The notes under the pieces: generated by a model
What the model was told of the DNA's origin: nothing
Databases searched by the model: none
What the model saw: only the letters and a program-made list of their open reading frames with translations
Source of the DNA: Hydra vulgaris
Taxonomy: Eukaryota > Cnidaria > Hydrozoa > Anthoathecata > Hydridae
Assembly: GCF_038396675.1 (NCBI RefSeq)
Contig: NC_088921.1
Span: 63,156,001-63,220,000 of the forward strand
DNA: 64,000 nucleotides
Reading direction: 5' to 3'
Position numbers and translations under genes: made by a program
In this document: positions 51,294 to 62,924 of the stretch, piece after piece
Layout: every line of letters starts with the position of its first letter
Position numbering within the stretch: the stretch's first letter is position 1

Positions 51294-54200
51294 GGTCATC
51301 ATTATAAATAGTTGCAGCTAATAACCTTATTTCATAATTAATTTCACTACCTGACTTTGACTTGATTTTTGAAATTTCTCTTTTAAAATCCGCAATCTAT
51401 CCATATATTTTTCTGATTCTAAACATTGAAGTGAATCAATACAAAAATAATTTAATAAAATAAACAAATACTAGAAAAAGACTTAATTAGAAACATGAAA
51501 ATTGTTGATAATCATTTACTAAATATTTTTTTTTAAATATAGTTATTATATTTTTGAATTATAGTTATTATATTTATGCCCTTTCTCTTTTAGACAAGGT
51601 GCAAAAATGCATTGTAAACATTGTTGGACCTGCTCTCGCAGCCAACCTCCAACCATTATCACATTGTCGTAATGTTGCTTCTCTTTCTCTTTTCTACAAA
51701 TACTATAATGGGCACTGCTCTAAAGAACTAGCGTCTCTTGTGCCATCTACTCCATCTACTATAATTCATTCTCGTGTTACTCGTCATTCAATTAAGTGTC
51801 ATCCTTTTTCTGTGACTGTTCCTAAGTGCTCCAAAAACGCTTATTCGTCTAGTTTTTTTCCTCGAACATCAGCTCTTTGGAATTCGCTTCCTTCATCTTG
51901 CTTTCCTGATTCATTTAATTTGCAATCTTTTAAGTCGTCCGTCAATCGCTATCTTGCTCTGCAATCTTCATCTTTTCTCTTTCAGTAACTTCCAACTTTA
52001 ATTAGTGGCTGCTTGCAGCCTTGTTGGAAGCGAAGTTGTTTAATAAAAAAAAAAAAATATATGATTAATATTACATAACAAACAATTTTGTGTAACACAG
52101 ATTAGTTTCTCCATGAGATTGTTATAGCATGTTTTTTTAAAAAGCTTTTTATTTTTACTAGGTAAATTTAAGGAAAAAATTTTTTTGAAGAGTTCTAGGA
52201 AGCAGTTTTGAATGAAGTTTTAATGTAAAGTTTTTATGTATTTAGCTCTATATAGACCCTAGTCACATTACCTCGCTTACTGGGGTTATCTTGCCAATAT
52301 CTGTATTTTTATGATCATGATCTTTTTTGGGCAAAGCAACTCCAGAGGTATTACTTTTGTACCTTTTTTTTACTTGGTTTCCTATAAAAACCATTTTAAC
52401 CTTTCAAGCTGTTTGTTCCTTCCATAACCGTTGCTTGACTTATTTGTAAGTAGTTCTCCACAACTTTCCTGTAACCATTTTTATTTATTATTTCTGTTGT
52501 TCTATTATTACTGTTGTTTCAGTAGATACATTTAGAGATATGATTGACTTTTCACATAGCAGATTTTGATGTTTATAATTCTTATAAGTATTTTTGTTTT
52601 GTATTTTTTACTGGTTTAAGATTTTTCTTTACTAACTCTTTAATGGTCTGAAAGCAATCACATGCCTGTCTGTAGAAAAAGCAATCACATGTCTGTCTAA
52701 CGGTTGTAATTGCTGTGTGCAGTTTGATCATAGGCAAATTTTATGGACATGGATGTTGATGACTTCTTTTCTGGTATCATAGGTTAATGACTACCATAAT
52801 CATTATAGATCAAGATTTGTTTTTGAATGGGCAACAAATAGCATAAAGTGTTTATCTAACCTAATTGAAGATGGTTTTATTTTTACATACTTTTAAGTAT
52901 CATATTTAACAACAAAGACTATTCAGTTTACATACATAGATAAAAAATAAAAAAAAAATCTAAAAATAAATAAATAATAAATTAGATAATATAGAAATTC
53001 TAGTTACCAGTCTTAATACCAGTTTTAAAATATTCCATTCATCTACATGCTGCTCCAATTTTTTTTTTTTTTTATTATCATTATTTCAATTCCAATTTTA
53101 AAAAAATTATCTTTATTAATGTGCACTATCAGATTACGGATTACAAATTACAAAATACAAGAGAATCTTGCGGAAAACCATAACACTGTCAATAATGAAC
53201 AGCAGATACAATTATAACTTCATTGTTTTCAATTCAACCTTCACTTCAACCTTTCTTTTTTGTCTTAATGTTTCTTTTGGTACAGAACATTCTTTAGCAG
53301 CATAATAAACAGCATTATATACTAACATACTATTATAATAGCCTTTTCCACTATTGTACTAATATTATTTTATTTACATATTTTACTAATTTTAATTAAT
53401 TAATTAATTTAATTAATTAATAATTTTATACTTTTATACTTTTTGTTATTTTAAAAAAATTTATGTTTAAGCAAGATACATGTTGATAACAGTTTGTATA
53501 ATTTATGTTTAAGCAAGATACATGTTGATAACAGTTTGTATAATTAAATTCATGTTTAAACAAGATACATGTTGATAACAGTTTGTATAATTAAAAAAGT
53601 TTAACCTGTATAAATATCATTTTTATAAATAAATAATTGGTTTCTATTTTTCAATTGTAGATTCTTGATATTTTAAAAATACTTTCTAAACTAATTTTTA
53701 TGAAAAAAAAATGAAATTTCAAGTTAAATAAACTTGTATAAATCATAATAAATCATAATACAAACATATTGTCAAAAAAAATACACAAGTTTCTTCTTTT
53801 TTGCGAACTAAATAAATTTTAAACGTAAATGTTAAACTGTTAATATTAATGACATAAGTTAATATTTTATATGCATATACATTACCCCACCTGATTAAAC
53901 TTCAAATTTTAAACTTAAATTTTAAATCCCTAATACACACATTGTGCCACACTATGCTACTTCTGCTTTGCATTCTAATGTTATTTTATTAGAAACCTAG
54001 ACAACCCTATAACTCCAAAAATAAATAAACAAGATCCTGGGTGAACCTAGTTGAAAAAGGCTTTTGCAACAAGAAACAATTCGAGCAGGGTACATTCATT
54101 GTTTATGAAAGAATCTCTGTTTTTTCTTTCTCTTTAAAAATACCAAAAGAATATAAAAAAAGAGCAAATATAAAAAACAAAAAAAATATATATATATATA

Positions 54201-54586
54201 TTAAATATATAAATATATATAAAAAAAAAAAAATATATATATATATATATGCAGTTGAACTTTAATGAAAATATTTAATCATAAAACCAACCTGAACCTG
54301 AAGTTGTGTGAGAAGAGCTAAATGCAGATTGAGATGAATTTTCTAAACAAATTTCTTTTTAAGATTAAAAAAATACAACCACAAAATACCATGCAATATC
54401 AATCTATAATACTAATAGTAAAAAATCAATACCTCTATTATTAATTAGTTTTAATTTTTCTTCTGTAGCAATAGTTTTTAGTGAACGGTCAATAAAATTT
54501 TGAAAAAATGGTGAAGTATTTTTTATATATGGATTGACATCATAATCTGGATATTGCTGTTTAAAGTAATGGAGTTCAAGTATACC
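45447..54586 (-). CDS. CKAP5: XMAP215/ch-TOG (CKAP5) microtubule polymerase homologue, C-terminal exons
   Basis: Six small exons on the minus strand, each with GT-AG borders: 54586-54433, 54342-54292, 52381-52272, 51418-51351, 51132-51049 and 45533-45447 (stop TAG at 45447-45449). In order they read [39 protein letters not shown], a Ser-rich linker, [45 protein letters not shown] and [19 protein letters not shown]-stop. The order EL-x-x-(F/Y)K, PFFQ-x-(F/Y), (Y)(L/M)xRL(K/R)IL and a final DD(L/I)KKRL-x-x-IK is what I recall for the vertebrate ch-TOG C-terminus. This region follows the TOG domains and helps contact TACC-family partners. Joins A-B, B-C and D-E-F agree in phase; C-D does not. 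Introns hold many transposons. TOG-domain exons would lie beyond the window. Confidence 0.78.
45639..45693. repeat. Direct-inverted-direct triplet
   Basis: AAAATATTAAAAACTAATAG (45640), then its inverse TTTTAATATTTTGCA (45660-45674), loop GGTA, then TGCAAAATATTAAAA (45679-45693) with CTTTAG after it. This is the third locus with this pattern. Confidence 0.8.
46050..47925 (+). pseudogene. Tc1-like element C (Tc1-C) transposase, split by a TTAA MITE
   Basis: Before the [21 protein letters not shown] (46400-46457), [10 protein letters not shown] (first D, about 46471), [20 protein letters not shown] and SKWILQQDN (second D, about 46768). After the [24 protein letters not shown] and [11 protein letters not shown] (catalytic E, ending about 47612). 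Stops and slips are frequent, and a duplicated segment near 46490-46525 repeats the first catalytic region. A possible right end (GCACGCTATTGTA near 47920) has no left partner that I could find. It lies in the E-F intron of the ch-TOG homologue, antisense to it. A tandem duplication lies at about 47775-47860 and a 24-bp repeat at about 47930-48000. Confidence 0.78.
46783..47510. mobile_element. 728-bp MITE with TTAA target duplication
   Basis: The ends GGTGGCTCATATAGAAAAAA and TTTTTTCTATATGAGCCACC are perfect inverted repeats of about 20 bp. TTAA lies at 46779-46782 and 47511-47514. Removing the element with one TTAA restores the Tc1-C frame (NHLRHVARF). Internal sequence is non-coding. piggyBac and Kolobok elements both use TTAA targets. 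Confidence 0.93.
47930..48955. other. Interval with a weak coding-like stretch
   Basis: 48612-48900 (+) reads [20 protein letters not shown] and [13 protein letters not shown] with one stop, and then [21 protein letters not shown] do not recognise it; it may be part of a transposon protein. Confidence 0.3.
48957..49075. repeat. GC-rich dispersed block
   Basis: AACCCGGGCCGAAGCCGGG-containing block, distinctly GC-richer than its surroundings, related to the blocks at 49850-49945 and 15512-15600. It flanks the (ATC)n-LINE segment on the left. Confidence 0.5.
49190..49414. repeat. (ATC)n microsatellite
   Basis: About 70 triplets with two TTATCTCTATC interruptions. Codes for poly-Ser, poly-Ile or poly-Met by frame and strand; not a gene. 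Confidence 0.97.
49424..49945 (+). pseudogene. LINE-D 3' end (last codons, 3' UTR) plus GC-rich block
   Basis: 49424-49678 retains the end of a reverse transcriptase ORF ([20 protein letters not shown], then in frame pieces [16 protein letters not shown]), homologous to 51554-51988. The 3' UTR holds GTGGTTGCTTGCAATCTTG (49715-49733) and TTGGAAGTAAATTAGAG, then an AT-rich part and the GC-rich block GGGGCAGGGCCCC near 49916-49930. 49675-49945 matches 15512-15782 in inverse orientation. It starts right after the (ATC)n tract. Confidence 0.65.
50638..50760. repeat. GAGGTCGGCA palindromic mini-element
   Basis: GAGGTCGGCAAAAAA (50644) and TTTTTTTTGCCGACCTC (ending 50721) form inverted ends of a 78-bp unit. 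Each end itself folds back (GAGGTC..GCTGACCTC). A further copy GAGGTCGGCAATTTATTTCC-GACC starts at 50731. Confidence 0.8.
51049..51132 (-). CDS. CKAP5: ch-TOG homologue exon E
   Basis: 84 bp, phase 0 at both ends, acceptor TCTAG, donor AAG|GTTTTT (weak). It encodes [20 protein letters not shown] plus EKEDQIK, an acidic linker. Confidence 0.65.
51191..51296. repeat. (ATC)n microsatellite
   Basis: About 33 CAT triplets with one TGATCA and one TGGTCA break. Lies just left of ch-TOG exon D. Confidence 0.97.
51351..51418 (-). CDS. CKAP5: ch-TOG homologue exon D
   Basis: 68 bp, acceptor ATGTTTAG, donor CAG|GTAGTG. It encodes (E)[19 protein letters not shown]. The Y-x-x-RL-x-IL core is the recognisable conserved helix. 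Confidence 0.75.
51545..52060 (+). pseudogene. LINE-D C-terminal fragment with structured 3' UTR
   Basis: 5'-truncated non-LTR copy. The open 51554-51988 encodes [60 protein letters not shown] and [11 protein letters not shown], the conserved tail of many animal LINE ORF2 proteins. The 3' UTR folds: CTTCCAAC (51989-51996) pairs with GTTGGAAG (52023-52030), and GGCTGC (52007-52012) with GCAGCC (52015-52020). A poly-A stretch follows at about 52042-52055. It sits antisense in the intron between ch-TOG exons C and D and is well preserved, so fairly recent. Confidence 0.85.
52272..52381 (-). CDS. CKAP5: ch-TOG homologue exon C
   Basis: 110 bp, acceptor TTTTTATAG, donor GAG|GTAATG (or CCA|GTAAGC nine bases earlier). 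It encodes [20 protein letters not shown], then [16 protein letters not shown], a basic linker. It ends in phase 0, whereas exon D needs one leading base. Confidence 0.65.
52385..54185. other. Intron B-C of the ch-TOG homologue; simple repeats only
   Basis: No transposon coding is seen. A 42-48-bp unit (AAGCAAGATACATGTTGATA, then ACAGTTTGTATAATT) is repeated three times at about 53460-53595, with AATTAATTAATT runs at 53393-53430. Confidence 0.6.
54187..54250. repeat. (TA)n with A-rich interruptions
   Basis: Short compound microsatellite just downstream of ch-TOG exon B on the coding strand. Confidence 0.93.
54292..54342 (-). CDS. CKAP5: ch-TOG homologue exon B
   Basis: 51 bp between TTTGTTTAG and CAG|GTTGGT. 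It encodes [18 protein letters not shown] including split codons; a low-complexity Ser/Thr linker. Phase 1 at both ends, consistent with exons A and C. Confidence 0.65.
54433..54586 (-). CDS. CKAP5: ch-TOG homologue exon A
   Basis: 154 bp. The acceptor TTGTTTAG precedes GGT ATA CTT; the donor is GAG|GTATTG. It encodes 51 residues plus one base, including the [14 protein letters not shown] helix, which matches the segment just after the last TOG-like region in ch-TOG. Confidence 0.8.
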
Positions 54587-54768
54587 CTAAACAACATTAT
54601 TCAAAACTAAAAAAACATATACATTGAATGCTAATGATTGAAGGCAGACATAAAACTTTAAGTTTCAATAGAGAATTTCCTTAAATTCTTGACAAAAGCA
54701 AGTAATTTGTTCAATACAAAAGAGTTATATATTTAAAACAAGTTATTTCTAAGCTTCTTATAACAATT

Positions 54769-55000
54769 TCAACATTTTAGAAAAATTCAATCAGAATAGT
54801 TTTAACATTTTAGAAAAATCTAATCAGAATAGTTTTAACATTTTAGAAAAACCCAATCAGAATAGTTTCAATATTTTAGAAAAGTCCAATCAAAATAGTT
54901 TCAACATTTTAGAAAAATCCAATCAGAATAGTTTTAACATTTTAGAAAAATCCAATCAGAATAGTTTTAACATTTCAGAAAAGTCCAATCAGAATAGCTT
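54769..55000. repeat. 33-bp tandem repeat, about seven diverged copies
   Basis: Unit AACATTTTAGAAAAATCCAA + TCAGAATAGTTTT. Copies differ by a few substitutions, so it is older than the 33-bp array near 6.6 kb, and unrelated in sequence. Confidence 0.9.
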
Positions 55001-55074
55001 TAATTAGAAAAGTCCAAGTTTGCTTTTTAAAAAACATATTTATTTTTGAATCAAATAGTTTTGGCATAAATTAA

Positions 55075-55947
55075 GGTGGTAGTACCCCAAAAAACCGGCT
55101 GAAATTTTTTTTTTTCAAAATTTAAATTTTTACAATTTTCCTTCATTTATTATGTCTACTCTTATAATAATAAAAAAAAGTTTAAAAAAATAAGTTAAAA
55201 GGCCTGAATAGATTAGGTACTGTATCATAAAGTGCCCTAGCAACGGGCCTTGGAGATATACTTCTTGCAATATCTTGAAAAATACAAGTCTAATTTTTAT
55301 AGTTTTTTTTTGTGCTTATGACTAAATTGTTCCTTAGAAAGGTTTTATTGACCAACATAATAAAGAAGAAGATATTGCATACAGTAGCGGTGGTTTTTAT
55401 TGTGTAAAAAATTTAATGTAATTTTAGCATTTTTTTAAATTGCGTTTTTTAATTTTTTAACAAAGATAACTTTTTAACCGCTCAATGAAATTTTTAAATC
55501 TTCAGCAATTACTCTTGAGTGTACTTGTGATGTGCTGAACCAAAGAAAATCAACTTTTTTAATGTTAAAGTATTAAATTTTGAATTTTAGCAAGCTGTAC
55601 TTATACTTTTTTCTTTTTATTGATATAATTTAATGATTTTAAAGTTATTAAATGTTGTTTATTGTATAATTTTTAATTCAGCACATTTTTTGAACATATA
55701 TAAAACTACTTATAAAGTTTGGTTTGTAAAACATGAATGGTTTCCTAGATATTCTTGTTAAAAAAAAGTCCATTTTTCCCCTAAATTTTGCTAATTTATG
55801 CGCATAATTACCAAGCAGGAGGTTTAAAAAAAAAATTAATTTTGTTACTTTTTGAAATAATTTAATTTAACACTTCAGAAAAACATAAATGTTCCTTTAA
55901 AAAATATCAAGTTTTAAATTTTTTTCCTCTTTAAGGGTACTACCACC
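55075..55947. mobile_element. 873-bp MITE with TTAA target duplication
   Basis: The ends GGTGGTAGTACCC and GGGTACTACCACC are perfect 13-bp inverted repeats with TTAA at 55071-55074 and 55948-55951. The interior is T-rich and non-coding. It shares GGTGG termini and the TTAA target with the MITE at 46783-47510. Confidence 0.9.
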
Positions 55948-56126
55948 TTAATCAGAATAAATAAAACTAATCAGAATAAGCATTAAGTGTAATTTTAACT
56001 TTTTATTAAAAAAAACTATTTATTAAAACATTAAATATAAGTTTTTTCTTTTAGGCAATCGTTTTTAAAAAAGTTAAACATATTAACATCTATGCTGTTT
56101 TTTATATTTAAATCCATGCATATTTC

Positions 56127-56130
<4 letters not shown>

Positions 56131-56220
<90 letters not shown>

Positions 56221-56226
56221 TATATA
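56131..56226. repeat. (TA)n microsatellite, left side of the mariner copy
   Basis: Nearly pure TA, ending at the left terminal repeat of the DD41D element. Confidence 0.97.
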
Positions 56227-57529
56227 AAGGGTGTTTTTTTTAGAGGTATAGAACTTTAAATTGCAATAAAACAACGATGGATTATTCGATTGACAAGAAT
56301 TTTTTTTTATTAGAAAGATAACCTTGTGGCATTACATTTTAAATATAATTTCTGGCATATGACCGCCACGGCTGGCTCGGATGTAGTCCAATCTGGACGT
56401 CCAATTTTCGATGACTTTTTCCAACATTTGTGGCCGTATATCGGCAATAACACGGCCAATGTTGTATTACAAATGGTCAAGCGTTTGTGGCTTATCCGCT
56501 TAGACCAATGACTTTACATAGCCCCACAGAAAGTAGTCTAACGGTGTTAAATCACAAGATCTTGGAGGCCAATTCACAGGTCCAAAACGTGAAATTAGGC
56601 GGTCACCAAACGTGTCTTTCAATAAATCGATTGTGGCACGAGCTGTGTGACATGTTGCGCTGTCTTGTTGAAACCACAGCTCCTGGACATCATGGTTGTT
56701 CAATTCAGGAATGAAAAAGTTTGTAATCATGGCTCTATACCTATCACCATTGACTGTAACGTTCTGGCCATCATCATTTTCGAAGAAGTACGGACCAATG
56801 ATTCCACCAGCCCATAAAGCGCACCAAACAGTCATTTTTTCTGGTTGTAACGGTGTTTTGACATACACTTGAGGATTATCTTCACTCCAAATGCGGCAGT
56901 TTTGCTTGTTGACGTAACCATTCAACCAGAAGTGCGCTTCATCGCTAAAGTAAATTCACTTATGAAAATCCGGAACAACGACAATCTCGTTTTGGGCCCA
57001 TTCGACGAATCTACGCCTTGCTTGATGATCGTTTGGCTTTAATTCTTGCACGAGTTGGATTTTGTAAGCACGCATACTAAGATCCTTCCGCAAAATCTTC
57101 CATACAGTGGATGGACACAGATCCAATTCCTGTGCTCGATGGCGGATAGACTCATTCGGGTCTTCCGCAATGCTACGCTCTACAGTAGCAATAGCTTCTT
57201 CTGTACGCACCGTACGGCGTCTTTGGGGATGCAAGTTATCAATAAGAGTAAACGTGGTGCGAAAACGTTCCATGGTTAATCGAATTAACTGCTTTGATGG
57301 ATGATTTTGTCGAGGATAAAATGGACGTAGAGCGCGATACGTATTCTGCACAGAACCATTATTTTCGAAATAAAATTCAACTATTTGCAAGCGTTGTTCA
57401 GGCGTAAGTCTATTCATGATGAATTGCCAAACCAAACTGCGAATAAATCACTTGTCACCTGTTAAATCGGTCGCCATTTTGAACAGTAATGCCAACTTAA
57501 AGTTCTATACCTCTAAAAAAAACACTCTT
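56227..57529 (-). mobile_element. mariner-type element (DD41D), about 1.3 kb
   Basis: Terminal repeats of about 37 bp (GTGTTTTTTTTAGAGGTATA, then GAACTTTAA, at left; exact complement at right except one or two bases). Both ends join (TA)n, as expected for TA-target insertion into a TA tract. The transposase is on the minus strand. Confidence 0.9.
56333..57435 (-). pseudogene. mariner DD41D transposase with three stops
   Basis: 57435 to 56956 encodes the DNA-binding half (MNRLTPEQRLQIVEFYFENN, LTMERFRTTFTL, AQELDLCPSTVWKILRKDL). A TGA then falls between DFHK and IYFSDEAHFWLNGYV, the first catalytic D (about 56943). The second D is in WFQQDSATCHTARAT (about 56675). The third is in PPRSCDLTPLDYFLWGYVK (about 56545). 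Forty-one residues separate the second and third, so this is the DD41D group rather than DD34D mariner or DD34E Tc1. A TAA follows YVKSLV at 56500, with a third stop a few codons later, and the frame then runs to GGHMPEIIFKM near 56335. Only these stops inactivate it; no frameshift is needed. Confidence 0.88.
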
Positions 57530-57618
<89 letters not shown>

Positions 57619-57631
57619 ATATATATATATA
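57530..57631. repeat. (TA)n microsatellite between two transposons
   Basis: TATACATATATA..(TA)n..GTGTGTGTATATA; left border is the mariner right end, right border is the Tc1-D left end. Confidence 0.97.
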
Positions 57632-59559
<1,928 letters not shown>

Positions 59560-59642
59560 TCTATAGTTTGTTGGCTTTGGGAAGAGCGGAAGGAAAAAAG
59601 TGATTCTTACGCCAACATATACGCCACTTTTAATTACTTTTA

Positions 59643-59676
59643 ACTTTCGTCCAACATTTCCGTGTTGGACGAAAGT
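59643..59676. repeat. Perfect hairpin, 14-bp arms, 6-base loop
   Basis: ACTTTCGTCCAACA / TGTTGGACGAAAGT across TTTCCG; GC content is above that of its surroundings. Confidence 0.93.
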
Positions 59677-59754
59677 AAAAACCATTAATTTAATTACAAA
59701 TTAATCGTTTTTTAAAAAACCCACAAAAACGCAAATTTAATTGACCAGAATGTT

Positions 59755-59900
59755 TTTAAAAACATTCTGAATGTTTTTAAAACATTTTGAATGTTTTTAA
59801 CAATATAAACAATGTTTTTATTTAAATTTTTTTTTAATAAAATGTTTTTATTTTTATTTTTTTTAATAAAATGTTTTTATTTTTATTTTTTTTACTGTAA
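59755..59900. repeat. AATGTTTTTA-rich tandem stretch
   Basis: Repeats of GAATGTTTTTAAAACATT and AATAAAATGTTTTTATTTTT. Confidence 0.8.
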
Positions 59901-59917
59901 ATCATGCGCGGAGTGTT

Positions 59918-60118
59918 GCTACATCGACTATCTTATAGCCTGACTCGCAAGGGAGTGCTGCTACATCGACTGACAAATAGCCTGACTCGCAAGGGAGTGC
60001 TGCTACATCGACTGACAAATAGCCTGACTCGCAAGGGAGTGCTGCTACATCGACTGACAAATAGCCTGACCCGCAAGGGAGTGCTGCTACATCGACTGAG
60101 GGTTTGGTTGGGGCAGGC
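59918..60118. repeat. 42-bp minisatellite, about 4.5 copies
   Basis: Unit CTCGCAAGGGAGTGCTGCTA + CATCGACTGACAAATAGCCTGA. The last unit leads into GAGGGTTTGGTTGGGGCAG. Both the unit and this exit sequence are related to the core of the MITE at 2832-3194. It is open in one plus frame (RKGVLLHRLTNSLT per unit), probably by chance since 42 is a multiple of three. Confidence 0.92.
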
Positions 60119-60217
60119 AGTCTATCATTATTAAAAAAAAAAAATTCCGGTCTTGCATTTTAATTTTTACTTTTTGTCAACAAAATATGGAAAAAACTTT
60201 CGGACAACATCTAAGGG

Positions 60218-60219
<2 letters not shown>

Positions 60220-60309
<90 letters not shown>
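60220..60309. repeat. (TA)n microsatellite
   Basis: Pure TA; no adjoining transposon end recognised. Confidence 0.97.
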
Positions 60310-60311
<2 letters not shown>

Positions 60312-61345
60312 TTCTGACATTTTTATTTTAACCATTTTAAAATGGTTTTTTAACTCTATTTTATACTCTAATTTATACAAGCAAATTAAGGTTCCACATT
60401 AGTGGAAACATAACATTTTTAGATACATAAATACATTTAAAAAATTTTTTTTTTGGTGAGTTACTCATAACAGGAATATTTTTATATTTTGTAAATGTTA
60501 AATTATAATTGGTAAAATAAGTTTTTTCATATTTAAATCACTTCTCGTCTTTGTGTGATATAGTAAAGAAAGCAAGACAAGCGAAAGACAATTGTTCGCA
60601 ATTAAAATTTGAATGAATGGATTTGATACTTAGATCTATTTTAATTGCGTACATCGTTTTTAAATACTATTTTAAAAAGTTTAAACAACTATTTACATAT
60701 GTTGTCTTTTAAATTTATTTTTATACCATTTTTAAGTTATAAATGTAAACAAAAATGCCTAATAGTATTAACAAAACTATTTATTATCTACTATTTATAT
60801 TTATTTTTCTCTATTATTTATATTTATATTTATTATCTATTATCTATTTATAATAGTATTAAAAAAACTATTTTGACAGTTTCCACAATCCTCTTATAAC
60901 TTTTTTAATAACTGAAACAACTTTTTAATTGACAATTGTCGATAAAAATGCTGCATATTATATGGAAAGTTTTTGAATATTTAAACTTTTAAATTTTAAT
61001 TTTTAACTTTAGTATTTTAAAACTAAAAATTTTAAATTCAAAAAAAAAATTTTTGAATTTATTTTACATATTTGTATTTTTGTTAATTGTAATTTCATAA
61101 TTTTTGTTATTAAATAAATTTTTATGTGTAAATTTAAATAAATTTATAGTGAATTAAAACTGCATTAAATATGATATTTAAGGCTTTAAAATGTTGTCAG
61201 CGATAAACAGTATACAAACTTATTTAAATTGATAGCTTTTAAATGAGAAAGTTTTTAATAGCTCTATATAGCTTTTAAATGAGAAATATGCTTGGCAGGC
61301 CGAATTTCGATTAAATAGAATGTTAGTTAAAAGAACTTTCGTTGT
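60312..61345. other. No recognised gene
   Basis: Low-complexity AT-rich DNA (TTTATATTTA runs near 60790-60855). Open stretches lack motifs. Confidence 0.55.
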
Positions 61346-61346
61346 A

Positions 61347-61446
61347 ATATGCTATTATAGAATTAATTTAAATAAGCAACAAAAAAAAAAGCTTATTTAA
61401 ATTAATTCTATAATATGCTATAATAGAATTAATTTAAATAAGCAAC
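61347..61446. repeat. Direct-inverted-direct triplet
   Basis: AATATGCTATTATAGAATTA...AAGCAAC at 61347-61380 recurs at 61412-61446 with one change. Between them lie A(10) and the inverse GCTTATTTAAATTAATTCTA-TAAT (61391-61414). Confidence 0.9.
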
Positions 61447-61449
61447 AAA

Positions 61450-62640
61450 AGCATTTAAGGGGAAAAGCGAGATTCATTCACTGCACGAGGGCAACAAGTA
61501 AATTCAATAAGTGCATTTAAATACCAAGTATTTATAAATATTATTTTTGAAAATTGAACTTTTGCATTTGTAAATAAAATTGAAAAATATCATAAAAATT
61601 TATGTCTATCTTATTATCTTCTTTTATATTTTACCCAAGTATAACAAAAATGATACATTTTATTGCAAATTTTTTTTTTTTTTTTAATTTTTTAATTTAT
61701 TTTTGGTGCACTGTTACAGCTAATTCAGTTTACCGAAAGTATTTTTAATTCATTTAATATAAAAATGCTAATAACTTATATTGAAGTGTATTTTTTATTA
61801 TTATGCAAAGATTTTTGTAAAATTCTTAACTTAAGATAAACAGTAAAAATGTAAATAAAGAACTTTTGAATAACAAGAAAAAATTAAAAAAATAATTTAA
61901 TAAACACATTGAAAAATCATCTAAACTTGAGAATAACTGACATCAACTAAAAAATAAAAACTTCTTAACTTTTGAATGAATGATCTTGCTAGTTAACAAC
62001 AGCGCCTTTTTTCATATTAAAAAAATCAATCAACTTAATTAATTTCTTTATCATGCATACTAATTACATTTTCTACTTATTTAGCGTTAATACCTTAAAT
62101 CTGTGACTGATATAGTTTTTGTTTTTTACTATGACCTTTTAAACCTTTGGGAAATTTAAACCAATTGGAAATTTCATGTTATATGCAGTGCCATCAGGCA
62201 GGCTATCATATAGAGTATATAGATCAGCAAATGCTTACTAGTTTTGCTAATCTTTTTAGCATATAGCTTTTTCAGAAAAAGAATAAACAAACAAAGAATA
62301 ATGAAAGAAAAGATTTCAGCCCCATGCTCAACTCTCAGTTGATGAAGCAACACTCCTTTGACATATTATCCATAGCATACCCTAAAATATCTAGCAGCAT
62401 AGCCTGCTGCTAAATATATATTCTAAATATATATATATATATATATATAATATTGAAATTATATCATAAACTTAGGATAAACTATTCAATTCAAACTTCA
62501 GTTTAAATCATATTTAAAAAAAAAAGTAAACAATAAAAAATAAAAATAGATCCAAAGATAGGATTAGACTGGTATAAACAATCATACTAAAACCATAATT
62601 ACTTAATACTTTAAGTTCACAAATTGTTTTTAAACAACTT
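61450..62640. other. No recognised gene
   Basis: AT-rich. A better-balanced patch at 62170-62235 reads YILYDSLPDGTAYNMKF on the minus strand but has no defined exon borders that I trust. Confidence 0.45.
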
Positions 62641-62654
62641 GATAAAGCTTTAAT

Positions 62655-62755
62655 TGGCTTTGTAATGCATCCTTTATTTTATCAATAAATCGTAACACAT
62701 CCTTTATTTTAATTAATAATTTGTAATGCATCCTTTATTTTAATCAAATTAAATC
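62655..62755. repeat. Short tandem repeat around TAATGCATCCTTTATTTTA
   Basis: Three imperfect copies, roughly 30-38 bp apart. Confidence 0.75.
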
Positions 62756-62924
62756 ATAATATTTATTAAACCAGTAATATAAATTATTCATTCATAAGTT
62801 ATTCATGATTAAATCCTAGAACTTTTTATGCATATAGCCAGAAATTGCAGAACACCATTCTGTTAACGCTTGCATTAATGATATTCTTTTATTAAGTCAA
62901 ATCCATCTCATATAAATAGTATTG

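Noticed and set aside
59904-60134. 76-codon open stretch RKGVLLHRL repeated
   Set aside because: It is the 42-bp minisatellite read in frame; period divisible by three explains openness.
62160-62235. Upstream ch-TOG exon on the minus strand
   Set aside because: The translated patch does not resemble TOG sequence and lacks convincing splice borders.
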